Source: Calendula officinalis
Lineage: Eukaryota; Streptophyta; Magnoliopsida; Asterales; Asteraceae
DNA: 64,000 nt
Assembly (NCBI GenBank): GCA_963853835.1
Contig: OY970829.1
Location: forward strand, 30,839,764 to 30,903,763
Direction: 5' to 3'
In this document: positions 11,834 through 23,551 of the stretch, piece after piece
Numbering within the stretch: the first letter of the stretch is position 1
Layout of the letters: every line of letters begins with the position of its first letter
The notes under the pieces: generated by a model
Told to the model about the DNA's origin: nothing
Database searches by the model: none
Seen by the model: only the letters and a program-made list of their open reading frames with translations
Program-made: the position numbers and the translations under genes

Positions 11834-14800
11834 ATGACTACAAAAAATCAAACCCTATCAAACAACACCATTCGCTCCGTTCTCGATAAGGAGAAACTTG
11901 ATGGATCGAATTTTGTTAATTGGGCTCGTAACCTAAGGATTGTCCTTAGGGCCGAGCACAAATACCACCATTTGGAAGAGGCGTTGCCCCCTGCCCCCGC
12001 TGCTAATGCCACCGCTCCTGTTCGTGCGGCCTATACAAAAAGGGTTAACGAACAGCAAGAAGTCGCTGCCCTTATGCTAGTGAGCATGACCCCCGAGATT
12101 CAAAAGAATCACGAGGACCTCACTGCATTTGATATGATGCGTGAACTAAAAACCACGTATCAAAAGCAAGCTGATCAGGAACTCTTTGACACGGTCAAAA
12201 CATTCCATGCTTGTAAGCAAGAGGAAGGACAGTCTGTTAGCTCTTATCTTTTGAAGATGAAGAGTTACCTAGACCAGATGGAGAAACTTGGCTACTCTAT
12301 GCCTCATATCCTTGAAATTGGGTTAATTCTAACCTCACTTCACAAGGACTATGCACCGTTTGTCATGACTTATCATATGCATAGTATGGGGAAGACTTTC
12401 GCCGAATTACATGCTATGCTGAAACAAACGGAAGCTGGGCTACCCAAGAAAGCTCCTACCCCTACTGTCCTTGCCATAAGGCAAGGAAAGATCCAAAAAC
12501 CAAAACCGAAAGTAGTTGCTAAGGGCCAAGGCAAGGGAAAGCAAGTTTACAAGCCCAAGCCAAAGGTTCCCCCACCTACTAATAAGGAGCATCCTGCTAA
12601 GGATCTTGCTTGCCATCACTGCGGTGAAACAGGCCATTGGAGGAGGAATTGTCCTGCCTACCTGGCGGAGTTGATGAAGAACAAAGCTAGCAAGGCTAGC
12701 ACATCAGGTATCTTCACAATAGAACTATATGCTTTCCCTAAGAAATCATGGGTATATGACACTGGTTGTGGTACTCACATTTGTAATACCATGCAGGGTC
12801 TAAGGGGAAGTGGAAAGCTAAACCATGGAGCTTTGGACTTGTACGTAGGCAATGGAATGCGTGCACCGGTCGAAGCTATAGGAAGCTATGATTTAATCCT
12901 TCCCAGTGGTTTAATTATTGTATTAGACAATTGTCACTATGCGCCTAGTATTACTAGGGGTATAGTATCGCTTTCATGTTTGTGGAATAATGGTTTTATT
13001 CATACTTTTACGAATTATGGTATTTCAGTTTCGAAGGAAAATGTTTTCTATTTTAATGCTATTCCTTGTGATGGTATTTTTGAGATTGACATGCATAATC
13101 GTATTACAAACAGTAGTTCTATTTATACATGTAGCAATAAGAAATCCAAGAAGAATTTGGATTCTACTTACCTATGGCATTGTCGTCTTTTCCATGTTAA
13201 CAAGAAACGCATTTTAAAATTACAAAACGATGGACTTATAAAATCAGACGATTCTGAATCATTTGATAAATGTGTTTCTTGTATATCTGGTAAAATGGCG
13301 CGCAAGCCTTTCTCCCATGTAGGCGAAAGGGCCAATGATCTACTTGGACTCATACATACCGATGTATGTGGCCCTTTTAGAACTAGAACTAGGGAAGGTG
13401 CTACCTACTTCATTACTTTCACTGACGACTTTAGTCGTTATGGTTATGTTTACTTGATTAAACATAAACATGAAACCTTTGAAACGTTCAAAGCTTTCCA
13501 AAATGAAGTAGAAAATCAACTCGGCAAGAAGATAAAGGCTCTCCGTTCTGATCGAGGAGGAGAGTACACGAGCCATGAGTTTCAAGACCATCTAAAGAAT
13601 TGTGGGATTGTGTCACAATTCACTCCCCCTTATACACCACAGCATAATGGCGTTATAGAGAGGAGAAATCGCACCTTGCTTGACATGGTCCGATCGATGA
13701 TGAGTCCTACCACTCTGCCTCTATCCTTTTGGGGTTATGCACTCAAGTCGGCTGCTCGTATACTGAATATGGTTCCCACCAAGAAGGTTGAAAAGACACC
13801 ATATGAGATATGGCATGGGAAAGTCCCTAACTTGTCTTACTTGAAGGTCTGGGGTTGTGAGGCTCTCCTGAAACGAGACACACCGAACAAACTTGAACCC
13901 AGAGCTGTTAAGTGCATCTTTATAGGATACCCTGAGGAAACAATGGGTTACTATTTCTACTACCCACATGAGCAAAAAGTAATTATTGCTCGTTATGATG
14001 GGTTTCTTGAGAGCAATCTCATTTCACAAGAAGCAAGTGGGAGTACAATCGACTTTGACGAGATTCCAAGCGATGAAGATGCACAAACTATTGTAGATAC
14101 TAGCGAACATCAAGATGAGGGTGAACATGAAATTGTTCCTGTTGCACCTCAAAATGATGAAGTCCCCGTTCGAAGGTCCGCAAGGACACCTCATGCACCT
14201 GAACGATATGGTTTCCAAATCGATGCTGAGGAGCTGCGTTTAGGGGATCATAATGAACCCCCTAACTATCGAGCTGCATTATCATATTCTGAATCTGACA
14301 AATGGCTTGATGCTATGAACGCGTAAATGCAATCCATGAAAGATAACCAAGTATGGACTTTGGTTGATCTTCCTCCTAACAGTAAGACTGTTGGCAGCAA
14401 GTGGCTCTTCAAGAAGAAGACCGACATGGATGGAAATGTACACACCTATAAAGCTCGGTTGGTGGCAAAAGGCTACACTCAAACCTACGGGATTGACTAT
14501 GATGAAACCTTCTCGCCTGTTGCCGACGTTAGAGCTAATAGGATCATCATAGCCATAGCAGCGTACTATGACTATGAGATTTGGCAAATGGATGTTAAAA
14601 CTGCTTTCTTAAATGGACACCTCGATGAAGATGTCTATATGGTACAACCTGAGGGTTTTGTAAGTACAAAACACCCTAAGAAAGTATGTAAGCTTCAAAG
14701 GACCATTTATGGACTAAAGCAAGCATCCAGAAGTTGGAACAAAAGATTCAATGAGGAAATCAAAACGTTTGGTTTCACTCAGAATCCCGGCGAGCCATGT

Positions 14801-15842
14801 GTATATGTAAGAGCTAGTGGGAGAATTGTCGTCTTTCTAATCCTATATGTCGATGACATACTACTCATAGGAAATAACATTCCAATGCTACAAGATGTAA
14901 AATCCTGGCTTGGGAAGTGCTTCGCTATGAAGGATCTAGGGGAAGCGGTATATATACTTGGTATAAAGATCTACCGAGATAGATCAAAGCGGTTAATCGG
15001 ACTAAGTCAAAGTGCGTACATTGATAAGATTCTAAAACGGTTTAGAATGGATACTTCCAAACGCGGAAATCTTCCTATGCAACACAATGTACAGTTGAGT
15101 AAGACTCAAGGACCGTCCTCACCTGATGAGATGAAACGTATGCGTGATGTCCCCTATGCCTCGACAATAGGGTCTATCATGTATGCAGTACGGTGCACAA
15201 GACCTGATGTAGCGTTCTCTCAGAACCTTACAAGCCGATATCAACAGAATCCAGGTGAGAGTCATTGGACTGCTGTTAAGAACATACTGAAGTATCTTAG
15301 GAATACTAAAGATATGTTTCTTGTTTATGGTGGTGAAACTGAAAATGAGCTAAGCGTTACTTGTTATTCTGACGCTAGTTTTGAGATTGATAGAGATGAT
15401 TCCAAATCTCAAACGGGGTATGTTTTCAGTTTTGAACGGAGGCGCTGTTGATTGGAAAAGTGCTAAACAGGGCACTATCGCTATGTCTTCTACAGAAGTT
15501 GAATACATTGCAACTACTGAAGCTGCAATGGAAGCTGTTTGGATGAGGAAATTCATTTCTGGGCTTGGAGTGGTCCCCAGTAATAAAAAACCTATGGATA
15601 TGTACTGTGATAACACAGGTGCTATCATCATTGCCAACGAACCTGGTGTTCAGAAAGGCGCCAGACATTATCGGAGGAAGCTTCACTACATTAGAGATGC
15701 GATCCTAATGGGAGATGTACGCTTGCTCATAGTTCATACAGATGACAACTTAGTTGATCCCTTCACGAAGCCAATGTCATGCACAAAACATATTGAGCAT
15801 GCTAGAAAGATTGGGCTTCAACCAGCTAGTAGTTTCATGTAA
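11834..15842 (+). pseudogene. copia-1 gag-pol polyprotein, broken
   Basis: The start codon is ATG at 11834. Domains in order: copia-type gag; zinc knuckle CHHCGETGHWRRNC (about 12611-12652); protease with DTGCGTHIC; GAG-pre-integrase (LWHCRLFHVNKKR); integrase with HTDVCGPF, DDFSRYGYVYL and the LRSDRGGEY...NGVIERRNRT block; reverse transcriptase with YVDDILLIG; RNase H with SSTEVEYIATTEA and a DPFTKPM end. A TAA at 14324-14326 interrupts the frame in the linker between integrase and reverse transcriptase, and a frameshift near 15420-15440 separates reverse transcriptase from RNase H. Both lesions disable the copy. The domain order places it in Ty1/copia; its lineage was not resolved. Confidence 0.93.
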
Positions 15843-16683
15843 TCTGTTTTAGTATTTGGATAATGGAACATTGAGCAGTTTTTACTGGAATAAATTGATA
15901 TATTTGATATGATCATTTTTATATGAATATCTACTGTGTTCTATATTTGCATGTTTATATCTATGAATATTTACTGCGTTTTATATTCTAAATTGTCCAT
16001 TGTCATATTAATAATATGGGAATATTATTAAGACAAATCTGAGGGCATTGATGACATTATCTTAGTGTGACTAAGGATGATGAAATCAAACTCACATGTT
16101 GTTCATAAGATGCACAATTGGACTGACCCGATCTATGAGAAATCACTTCCTGGATTTATGTCACAAGTGAATCTCACAAAGGCTTTGTCACTTATCCTCT
16201 TACTTGAGATGCAAGTTGGTTTGGGTATGTAGAGGGGCAAACTTTGATGTGGTTAAACGCTGACCTGAATAAGGCTGCTATAACAACCATTATCGGGCTT
16301 GTCATTAAGCATATGACAGACACGTGCAGTCAATAAAGAATTTGTTCCTCCACATATGTGGATTAGATACTACTGGGCCCCTCCATGATTTGAATAGATG
16401 TATGTGTGGCCACACCCAAAAGGTAATCACGATGAATCCTGATTGGTTTTGATAATCTACTTCAATGTATAGATCGAGAAACAGAATCGTTGAAATTGTA
16501 GATTGACATTAATCCTTGTCTAAATTTCAACAAAGTATCAGCAACTAAAGGATAACTTATTGAAAAACTTTGAACAAAGATTTTATGAAACTCCTCATGT
16601 ACTTCTAGGGGCATTGGCGGGTTGCTAGACTCTAACCTTTGCTTGTATAACTACTTGATGTTATCACGTGCGCAAGTGGGAGC
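15843..16683 (+). other. copia-1 3' untranslated region and polypurine tract
   Basis: No coding region is visible between the RNase H end and the 3' LTR. The purine-rich tract GCAAGTGGGAGC ends at 16683, directly before TGTTGGAATATGC. Confidence 0.8.
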
Positions 16684-17298
16684 TGTTGGAATATGCTTCA
16701 CGCGTATAACATATAGTTATATGGCTAGTTGTTTGTGAGCCTAAAGGGTCACACACTAAAACACCTAACACCATAAGATATTAATATAAGCTACATATTA
16801 ATATAAGCTACATGCTTGTATATATTAAAGTTTAATATTAATTGTTAATATTAGAACTTTATTGTGAGCAAACTAGAAGGAACAAAAGATTGGGACTAGA
16901 ATATTAATAATCATAATTGATTATGGGAAGTCAATAAAAGGTAATCAAGGGCAAGATAAATCTCACACCTTGCAAACCCTATTCGGCCACCCCCTTCGCA
17001 CACCTCTCTAGACTTTTGCTCTCTTTGCTTGAAGATTGGACTAGAATCCCTTGGTGTTCTTGCATAGGTGTTGTGTGGACTAGCTTTGGAGGAATTCCCC
17101 GTTGGAGTTCTTGGTTTCCGTCGTACCACATCTCCATCCGATTCATAATATACAAAGGCTTCAAGGGTATGAATTATTCATCTCAACTCTTTGTATTTAT
17201 CATTAGTTTAATTGTATGATTGATATCAAGATCCGTTTATGGTGATAAACTATTTTCCACTGCGTTTTGTTACTTGTAATAACCGAAAATCACCATTA
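16684..17298 (+). repeat. 3' LTR of copia-1
   Basis: 615 bp matching 874-1502. Followed by the GATTG duplication and then the resumed gypsy-1 integrase frame. Confidence 0.9.
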
Positions 17299-17303
17299 GA
17301 TTG

Positions 17304-18313
17304 TTGATATGTTAACGAAAAGTGCGTTATTCCTAGCTATTCGGGAAACTATGCCACTTGAGAAGTTGGCAAAATTGTATGTTGATGAAGTGGTTCGGTT
17401 GCATGGAGTGTCATTATCGATTGTATCCTATCGGGATGCGAGATTTACCTCGAGATTTTGGAGATCACTTCAAGAGGAATTGGGAACAAATTTAAGATTG
17501 AGCAAGGCTTACCATCCGCAAACTGATGGTCAAAGTGAAAGGACGATCCAAACGGTCGAAGATATGTTGAGATCGTGTGTGATGGATTTTGGTGGTAAAT
17601 GGGATGAACATTTACCGTTGGTTGAATTTTCATATAACAACAGTTATCATGCAAGTATCCAAATGCCGCCATTTGAGTCATTGTATGGGAGAAAGTGTAG
17701 GACGCCTTCTTGTTGCTTGGAGGCGGGAGAGACGAAACTCACTGGTCTCGAGATTGTGAAAATAACAAACGAGAAAATCGGAATAATTCAAGCAAATATG
17801 AAAGCCGCACAAGATCGTCAAAGGAGTTATTCGGGTTTGAAGAAGCGACCTTGTGATTTTAACGTTGGTGATATGGTTATGTTGAAAGTGTCGCCTTGGA
17901 AAGGCGTGATGAGATTCGGAAAGAAAGGGAAGTTAAGCCCACAGTATGTTGGACCATTTAAGATTTTGAAGAGAATTGGACTTCAAGCTTTCAAGCTTGA
18001 ACTTCCACCCGAGTTGCAAGGTGTCCATGACACGTTTCATGTTTCTTATTTGAAGAAGTTCTTTGGTGAAATGGAGAATGTGATCCCACTTCAAGATTTG
18101 CAGGTCGATGCACCCAACCGGTTGATTGAAGAGCTTGAGGCCATATTGGAGGCCCAAATGAAGAAATTGAAGAACAAAGAGATTAAGTTGGTGTTGGTCA
18201 AGTGGAAGCATTCCCTTGGACCAAACTTGACTTGGGAAGTCATGGATGAGATTCGAAAAATATACACGGACTTCATAAACTATGATGAGATTCCGAGGAC
18301 AGAATCTTCATAA
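17304..18313 (+). pseudogene. Ty3/gypsy-1 integrase core and C-terminal chromodomain-like region
   Basis: This resumes the frame broken at 873. Removing copia-1 and one GATTG copy restores IWVIVDMLTKSA without a shift. Integrase features: SYRDARFTSRFW with the second Asp, then KAYHPQTDGQSERTIQ, whose Glu completes the D,D-35-E triad, and the LYGRKCRTP turn. The end has the integrase C-terminal VGPFKIL fold and a chromodomain-like tail (LVKWKHSLGPNLTWEV), stopping at TAA 18311-18313. The family inserts DNA copies into chromatin. This segment is open, but the element is dead upstream. Confidence 0.92.
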
Positions 18314-18690
18314 GGGGTAGATAGTTGTAACGACCCGAATTCTGTAAATAAATAAATTGTGTGAATATATGATAAATGTGGATAAATCATTTAAAACACG
18401 TGTAAATTGGTTTCATGTCATTTGGACATCGTTTGATGGGGTTAAGGGCGAAACCGGGACAAGTTAGACAACAAAAAGTTGCAGCCTAGCTGCCTGGGCT
18501 AGTTCGCGCCGCGAACTACAGTTCACGTACGTGAGGATCAAACAGAGAATTTGGATTTTTAATGGTCGGAGTTCACGACCAGTTCTCGTTCGCGACGTGT
18601 TCACGATGCGGTAAGTTCGCGGCGCGAACTCCCTTTCGCGATCGTGAGCTCTGGCATGTTTCTAGAACTTTCCTTATTTAGAACTTTCCT
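18314..18690 (+). repeat. gypsy-1 polypurine tract and truncated 3' LTR
   Basis: AAGGGGTAGATAG precedes TGTAACGACCCG at 18326, the start of the LTR. After about 365 bp the sequence passes into the LTR of gypsy-2 at about 18691, so this LTR is incomplete. It contains CpG-rich palindromes such as TTCGCGCCGCGAA (18499-18655). Confidence 0.75.
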
Positions 18691-21404
18691 TATTTCCGGT
18701 ATGTAATCTCATTTCATTTCTAGAACTTTCCTTATTTAGAAAGTTTCTACGTTTAGAAATTTCTATCTTTGGCATCCATACACACAACAAAACATCTATT
18801 TTTACACCATGCATTAGTGTTTGACTATTTTAATCAACACAACATTTCTATTTTCTTATGGTGACACACTTGAGCTAAAAATTTTTCTTAAATTAGTAAC
18901 TTTTATCGATTACACAATAAACGTACTTAACTAATTAAAAACGTGACTCGTATTGAACGATGGTTTAAACCCGACACCAAACCTTCACCGCCCACCTATG
19001 TGGCCGGCCCCCTCCCCTTGTGCGTGACCATCATGGCCGAAACACCCCTTGTGGTGTTGGCCTTACCCTCAAAAGTTTGATCCTTATCCTAACCCCATTC
19101 AAATGAATCCTTGTTGTATCATAACTCTACCATCTAAACCCTAGATCCCTCATTATAAATACCACACTTAAACTCTTATTTTCCTTTTGTTGATTCCGTC
19201 CCAAGCAACCCCACAAGTCCCGACTTTGATTCGGCCAAAAGCAAACCCGAAACCCCCTTGATCCTTCGTGTTCTTGATCGATCGGTTGTAGCAAGGTATA
19301 TCTAAATCCCTTTTTTTGTTTGTTTGCCTTTCTTGTTTCGGTAATGGCTAGAACCCGAGACCATGGCCTAGGCCATATTGTCTCGGTTATGTATTGATCT
19401 CCCAAAGCCGAGGCACACATGCATGCATGCATCCGATCGTATGCATGTGTGTGTGTGTGTTTGTCCGATTTGTTCGTTTGCTTGTTAGATTCCTTGATAT
19501 GCCTAACCTTAGATCTAGCCTTGTATGACCAAAACACATAGATCTAGCCAATCAACCCATGCATTCAAATCCTAGACCGAAATCTAGCACCAAACCCGTA
19601 GGGTTTTGGCCTATTCGGCCAACCCTAGTCGAACTCTAACCCTTGACCGAAACCCTAATAGTCTAGTTGACTTTTGTTTACTATTTGACCATTCATTGAC
19701 TAGATTTGACCATAGTTGACCTGAAACCTTGGAAAACCTAACCCTAGACCGGAAACCCTAATCTAGCCGAAATCTAGTTGACCTAGGGTTGACTTTCGTG
19801 GACTTTTGTTGACCATAGATTGACCCACTATCTAAAACGGGTCAAGGCCGGATCTTGACCCAAACCGTTACCCAAACCCGAGAATTATATCGGGCCAAGG
19901 CCGGTACTTGGCCCAATTCGATCTATCTTAGTCCATCGGGCCCAAACCTTAGTTGGCCCATTAGTATCCAAGCCCATTTGGACCAAAGCCCAAACCTTTG
20001 GTCCACTTATACCCACACCGAACCAATTGGGCCCAAGCCCAATCCATGGTCCAACACTATTGGACCTCAGCCCAACATGAGGCCCAAGTGGCCCACCTAG
20101 TGGAACATTAAGCCCATCTAGGCCCACAAAGCCCATCTAGGCCCAATAAGCCCATTTAGGCCCAATCTAGGCCCATTAAGCCAAACCCATTTCATTTCAT
20201 ATCATTTCATTTCAAGACCCATTTCATTTCATGTCATTTCATTTTGAAACCCATTTCATTTCATTTTATAAAGCACAATGCATTTCATTTCATTTCATTT
20301 TATTAACCCAAGTTCATTCGATGTCACAAAACATATAACATAACATCTAACGTATATCATGTATCATATAACGTATCTGGAATCGCCTGTGTTAGCTTAG
20401 TCTAATTTGAATGTCATATTGTTTAGGAAGCTAGGAGCCTTTGAAGGATCCCCTGTCCTAACTATCACTAAGCTCTGCCCAGGTGAGTCCACAGACCCCT
20501 TTTACTCTTTTTACTGCTTTTATAAACTATTGGGGTGGAAAACATAAACAAACGCTACTATTTCTATGACTGTACAACAACATTTACATTTTCATCATCG
20601 CGTTGGTATGACAAACGATTATTATGTCGGACTAAGGTGCCAGCAATCATTAACTAGTGGATCTAGACCATGGATATGCAGATAGTACTATTCGCTGACA
20701 TTCATCCTCCCAACGATACTTGATCATTGCTGGTTTATCCAGTGCCACCGGGAGTGTATATCCATAAAAGAACATAACATACTGGAGTTGAAGTGTTGAT
20801 TGTGGACTTAGGGGTTGGCATATTAACTCAATAGACTAGCTACCTGTTGGGGATACGGTTATGCGATGTCAAACATAACAACTTGTTCAACACGTTTTCA
20901 TAAACAAACTAGTAATTGTAGATTCTTCTACAATTACACTTCACTTTTCGTACTTACTTATCATATCATATGAGTGTTGAACCTTATAATTTCAGTTATA
21001 AAACTATTTTCATAACAAACATTTTGAGTAGCAAAACACTTTACTTTTGTTCCAACATTAACCCTGTGGATTCACTCAACATTATTGTTGACCCTTTTAT
21101 ATTTATGTTTTTCCACGTGATTGGGTGAAGTGGAACTGGAGAATATGAGCAGTGGGATTGTCGTGAGTCATGAATAAAACATTAAGTTTACGAAAAATTA
21201 TTTCATTTCAAAAATTTTCTATTTTAGGAAAACTTACTATTTTTGGGAACTTTCTATTTTTGGAAAGTGAAACTACTTTTATTTTTCGTTATTGCGTGGT
21301 TGTTTTTTTACTTAATTTTTGCTATGTTGTCATGAACGTTACACCTCCGTTCTTCCGTAAAATGTTTTAAATGAAGTAAAACTCGTTTTTGGCGGGGTGT
21401 GACA
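18691..21404 (+). repeat. 5' LTR of gypsy-2
   Basis: Matches 26960-29661. It contains a TATA-like CATTATAAATACC near 19152, a TTGAC cluster (19643-19860), a GCCCA-rich block (about 19908-20175), CATTTCATTT runs (about 20186-20330) and a GGGGTGTGACA end. Confidence 0.9.
19643..19860 (+). promoter_or_regulatory. Cluster of W-box cores TTGAC(C/T) in the gypsy-2 LTR
   Basis: Eleven TTGACC or TTGACT words lie on the plus strand in about 220 bp. W-boxes bind WRKY factors. The same block recurs in the 3' LTR (about 27925-28145). It lies downstream of the most obvious TATA-like site, so a regulatory role is unproven. Confidence 0.5.
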
Positions 21405-21407
21405 GAT

Positions 21408-21419
21408 TGGTATCAGAGC
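21408..21419 (+). other. Primer binding site of gypsy-2
   Basis: TGGTATCAGAGC, complementary to initiator-Met tRNA, three bases after the LTR end. Confidence 0.9.
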
Positions 21420-21595
21420 TTAAGTTATAGTGAATTAGCAAGCCTAGTATATAACTACAAAAGATTTTTGGGAAAAACAAAGACTTTTACAAAATAAAAA
21501 AATTCATGGCACGCTGAGTAATGTTTAGCATTCGTTAGAGAGCCCATAATTTTGCCCTAATCTAATAATTAATTTTATGCGTCGTGATAATTAGA

Positions 21596-21892
21596 ATGCC
21601 GTCAGCGAGCGTTATTAATATTCCGTCCGAGTCAGAGTACGACAGTGATCAGAGTACCGCTACGTCTAGAAGACGTGTTACGCCTCCTTCATCTCCAAAG
21701 CCAGTGTTTGTACCGGCGCCGTTTCTGATATCGTCAGCAGATTGGCTTCGTCCCAACCAGCCTCCTGTCCCGATGTATCCCAATGGACCCCCTGATCTCA
21801 AACCTGGAGAGCGTCCTTATCTCTATCGTATGGTGAAAGATGGTGATCTCTATATGACAACAAGACGACGAACAGAAGCCAGAAGAAGATGA
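21596..21892 (+). CDS. Short ORF upstream of gypsy-2 gag, function unknown
   Basis: A 98-codon frame starts at ATG 21596. It encodes a Ser/Pro-rich start (MPSASVINIPSESEYDS), a Pro-rich middle and a basic end (RRRTEARRR). It lies between the primer binding site and gag. It could be a leader ORF or an exon of gag; no domain was recognised. Confidence 0.4.
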   Translation: MPSASVINIPSESEYDSDQSTATSRRRVTPPSSPKPVFVPAPFLISSADWLRPNQPPVPMYPNGPPDLKPGERPYLYRMVKDGDLYMTTRRRTEARRR

Positions 21893-22286
21893 TTAGTCAT
21901 CGACATTTCGTCTATATTTGTTTTCGTATTACTATTATTAGGTTTTATGTTTAGCTATTTTAAAAGTTAGTTTTAAATTAGTATTTTCTTTTATCCAAGT
22001 ATTGGTGTATGTACCATGATTTTAAAAACTATTATGTATTAGGAACGTATTTAATAAAAGTGATATATTAGTAAAATCTTATTGTTTCTATAAATTGTAT
22101 TTTCTATACGTCGCTACTACTACTATCATTACGTCTACCTATATTACGACTACTACTACTACTACGTCTATTGTATATCTATTCCTTGATTCTTATAATA
22201 ATTAAATCTTTCTTTATAACCCCCCTATAATATTCTTTTCTTAATTCTTTGTTTTGAATCGTATTAATTGTATCAGCAATTCATCA
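21893..22286 (+). other. gypsy-2 leader between short ORF and gag
   Basis: AT-rich sequence with an ACT/ACG triplet microsatellite at about 22118-22165. No coding region seen. Confidence 0.6.
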
Positions 22287-23551
22287 ATGGCTCGAGGAGG
22301 AAATCATGAAACTGTTGAACAAATGGTGGAACGCCGAATCGCTGAAGCGATTGCTCAAATGAATGCATCAAGAGGAAATAACGGTGGTGGTGCTAACAAT
22401 GGAAAAAACGGTATATTATTCGAATCCACAAAAGAAGATACGTTCGTTTTTGCTTTATTTTAACCTAACTTTCCCTTTCTTTCTTTATTTGTTTAAACTT
22501 CAGATCCCAATGCTAATCGTCAAGGTCAGTCATTTAAGACCTTTACGTCCTGTCATCCTCCGACCTACTCTGGATCTGAAGGTGCCATTGCTATCATCCA
22601 CTGGATTGAGAAGGTGGAATCTATCTTCAGTATCATCCAATGTGCCCCTGAGAATATGGTGAAGTTTGCTGCTAGCACATTGTCCAAGGAAGCGTTGTCC
22701 TGGTGGAACTCCCAAGTGCAAGTCTTAGGTCGTGCTAATGATGATTCTATGACTTGGAATGCGTTTAAAGACCAGTTAACTCAGAAGTTTTGTCTAAGGA
22801 GAGAGCTACAGAAAGTTGAAGTGGAACTATGGAATCTGTCCATGGTTGGATCTGACATTGTTACCTACACGACTAAATTCCAAGAACTCGCTCATCTCGT
22901 CCCTCATATGGTTTCCCCTGAATTTAAGCGTATCGAGAAGTATCTTCAAGGTCTGCATGATCTTATTCGTACTCACGGCATTGCTTCTAAACCGACGACT
23001 TTTGAAGATGCTGTGAATCGTGCTACAAGGTTGACTGATGATGCTATGAGAAGTGGATCGTTCAAAGACAAGCTAGTGGTGTCTAGCAAATCCTCTGAGA
23101 CTTCAAACAATGAAAATGGAAAGCGTTCCAACGACAACAACGTGACTACAAAGGGAGTAAGTATCAGAAGACTAAGAATTATGCTGCCTCTAATCAAAAC
23201 AACAATCAATCTAACCCTGATTCTAAACCTTATGCTGGAAGCAAGCCCAAGTGCAACAAGCGTAATTGGCACCATGATGGTCAGTGTGAGAAGTGCTACA
23301 AGTGTGACCGCTGGGGTCACAATTTCAGAAAGTGTCCATCCAACAATCCTCCTAAGAATCCTGTGTGTTACGAGTGTGGTGATCCTAATCATTATTGAAA
23401 TCGTTGTCCTAAGCTTCAGAACAACAACAACAACCAGAACGGCAACAACAACAAAGGCAACTGTAACAACAACCACAACAACAACCGCAACAACAACCGC
23501 AATGCCAACAACAACAATGATCATCAGAATGGTCTTGGTCGTGCATTTGTT
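22287..23551 (+). pseudogene. gypsy-2 gag, with probable 93-bp intron and frameshift
   Basis: ATG at 22287 opens MARGGNHETVEQMVERRI. The frame meets sequence with intron signals: donor ACG/GTATAT at 22411 and acceptor CTTCAG at 22503. Joining 22410 to 22504 restores the frame into a Ty3 capsid domain (PPTYSGSEG, then KEALSWWNSQV). Near 23150 a one-base shift is needed to reach the zinc knuckles (CYKCDRWGHNFRKC and CYECGDPNH). A TGA at 23396-23398 replaces the Trp expected in that family position. An Asn-rich AAC-repeat linker follows. The product is not made intact from this copy. Confidence 0.8.

Larger units (their letters stand above)
874..17298 (+). mobile_element. Ty1/copia element copia-1, inserted in gypsy-1 integrase and itself interrupted
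   Basis: The element is bounded by LTRs at 874-1502 and 16684-17298, with the 5-bp target duplication GATTG at 869-873 and 17299-17303. It has an initiator-Met-type primer binding site just after the 5' LTR and a purine tract just before the 3' LTR. The gag-pol frame runs 11834-15842. The LTR-LTR distance is large because a separate 8.5-kb element (2532-11064) sits in the leader; without it copia-1 would be about 7.9 kb. The LTRs differ by several substitutions and a small rearrangement near 970-1010, so it is older than its passenger. Confidence 0.93.

Noticed and set aside
18326..21404. A single LTR shared by gypsy-1 and gypsy-2 as a tandem recombinant
   Set aside because: The gypsy-2 3' LTR has its own polypurine tract and start (TGTGACAAGTCG) unlike 18326, and the two pol genes are different families.
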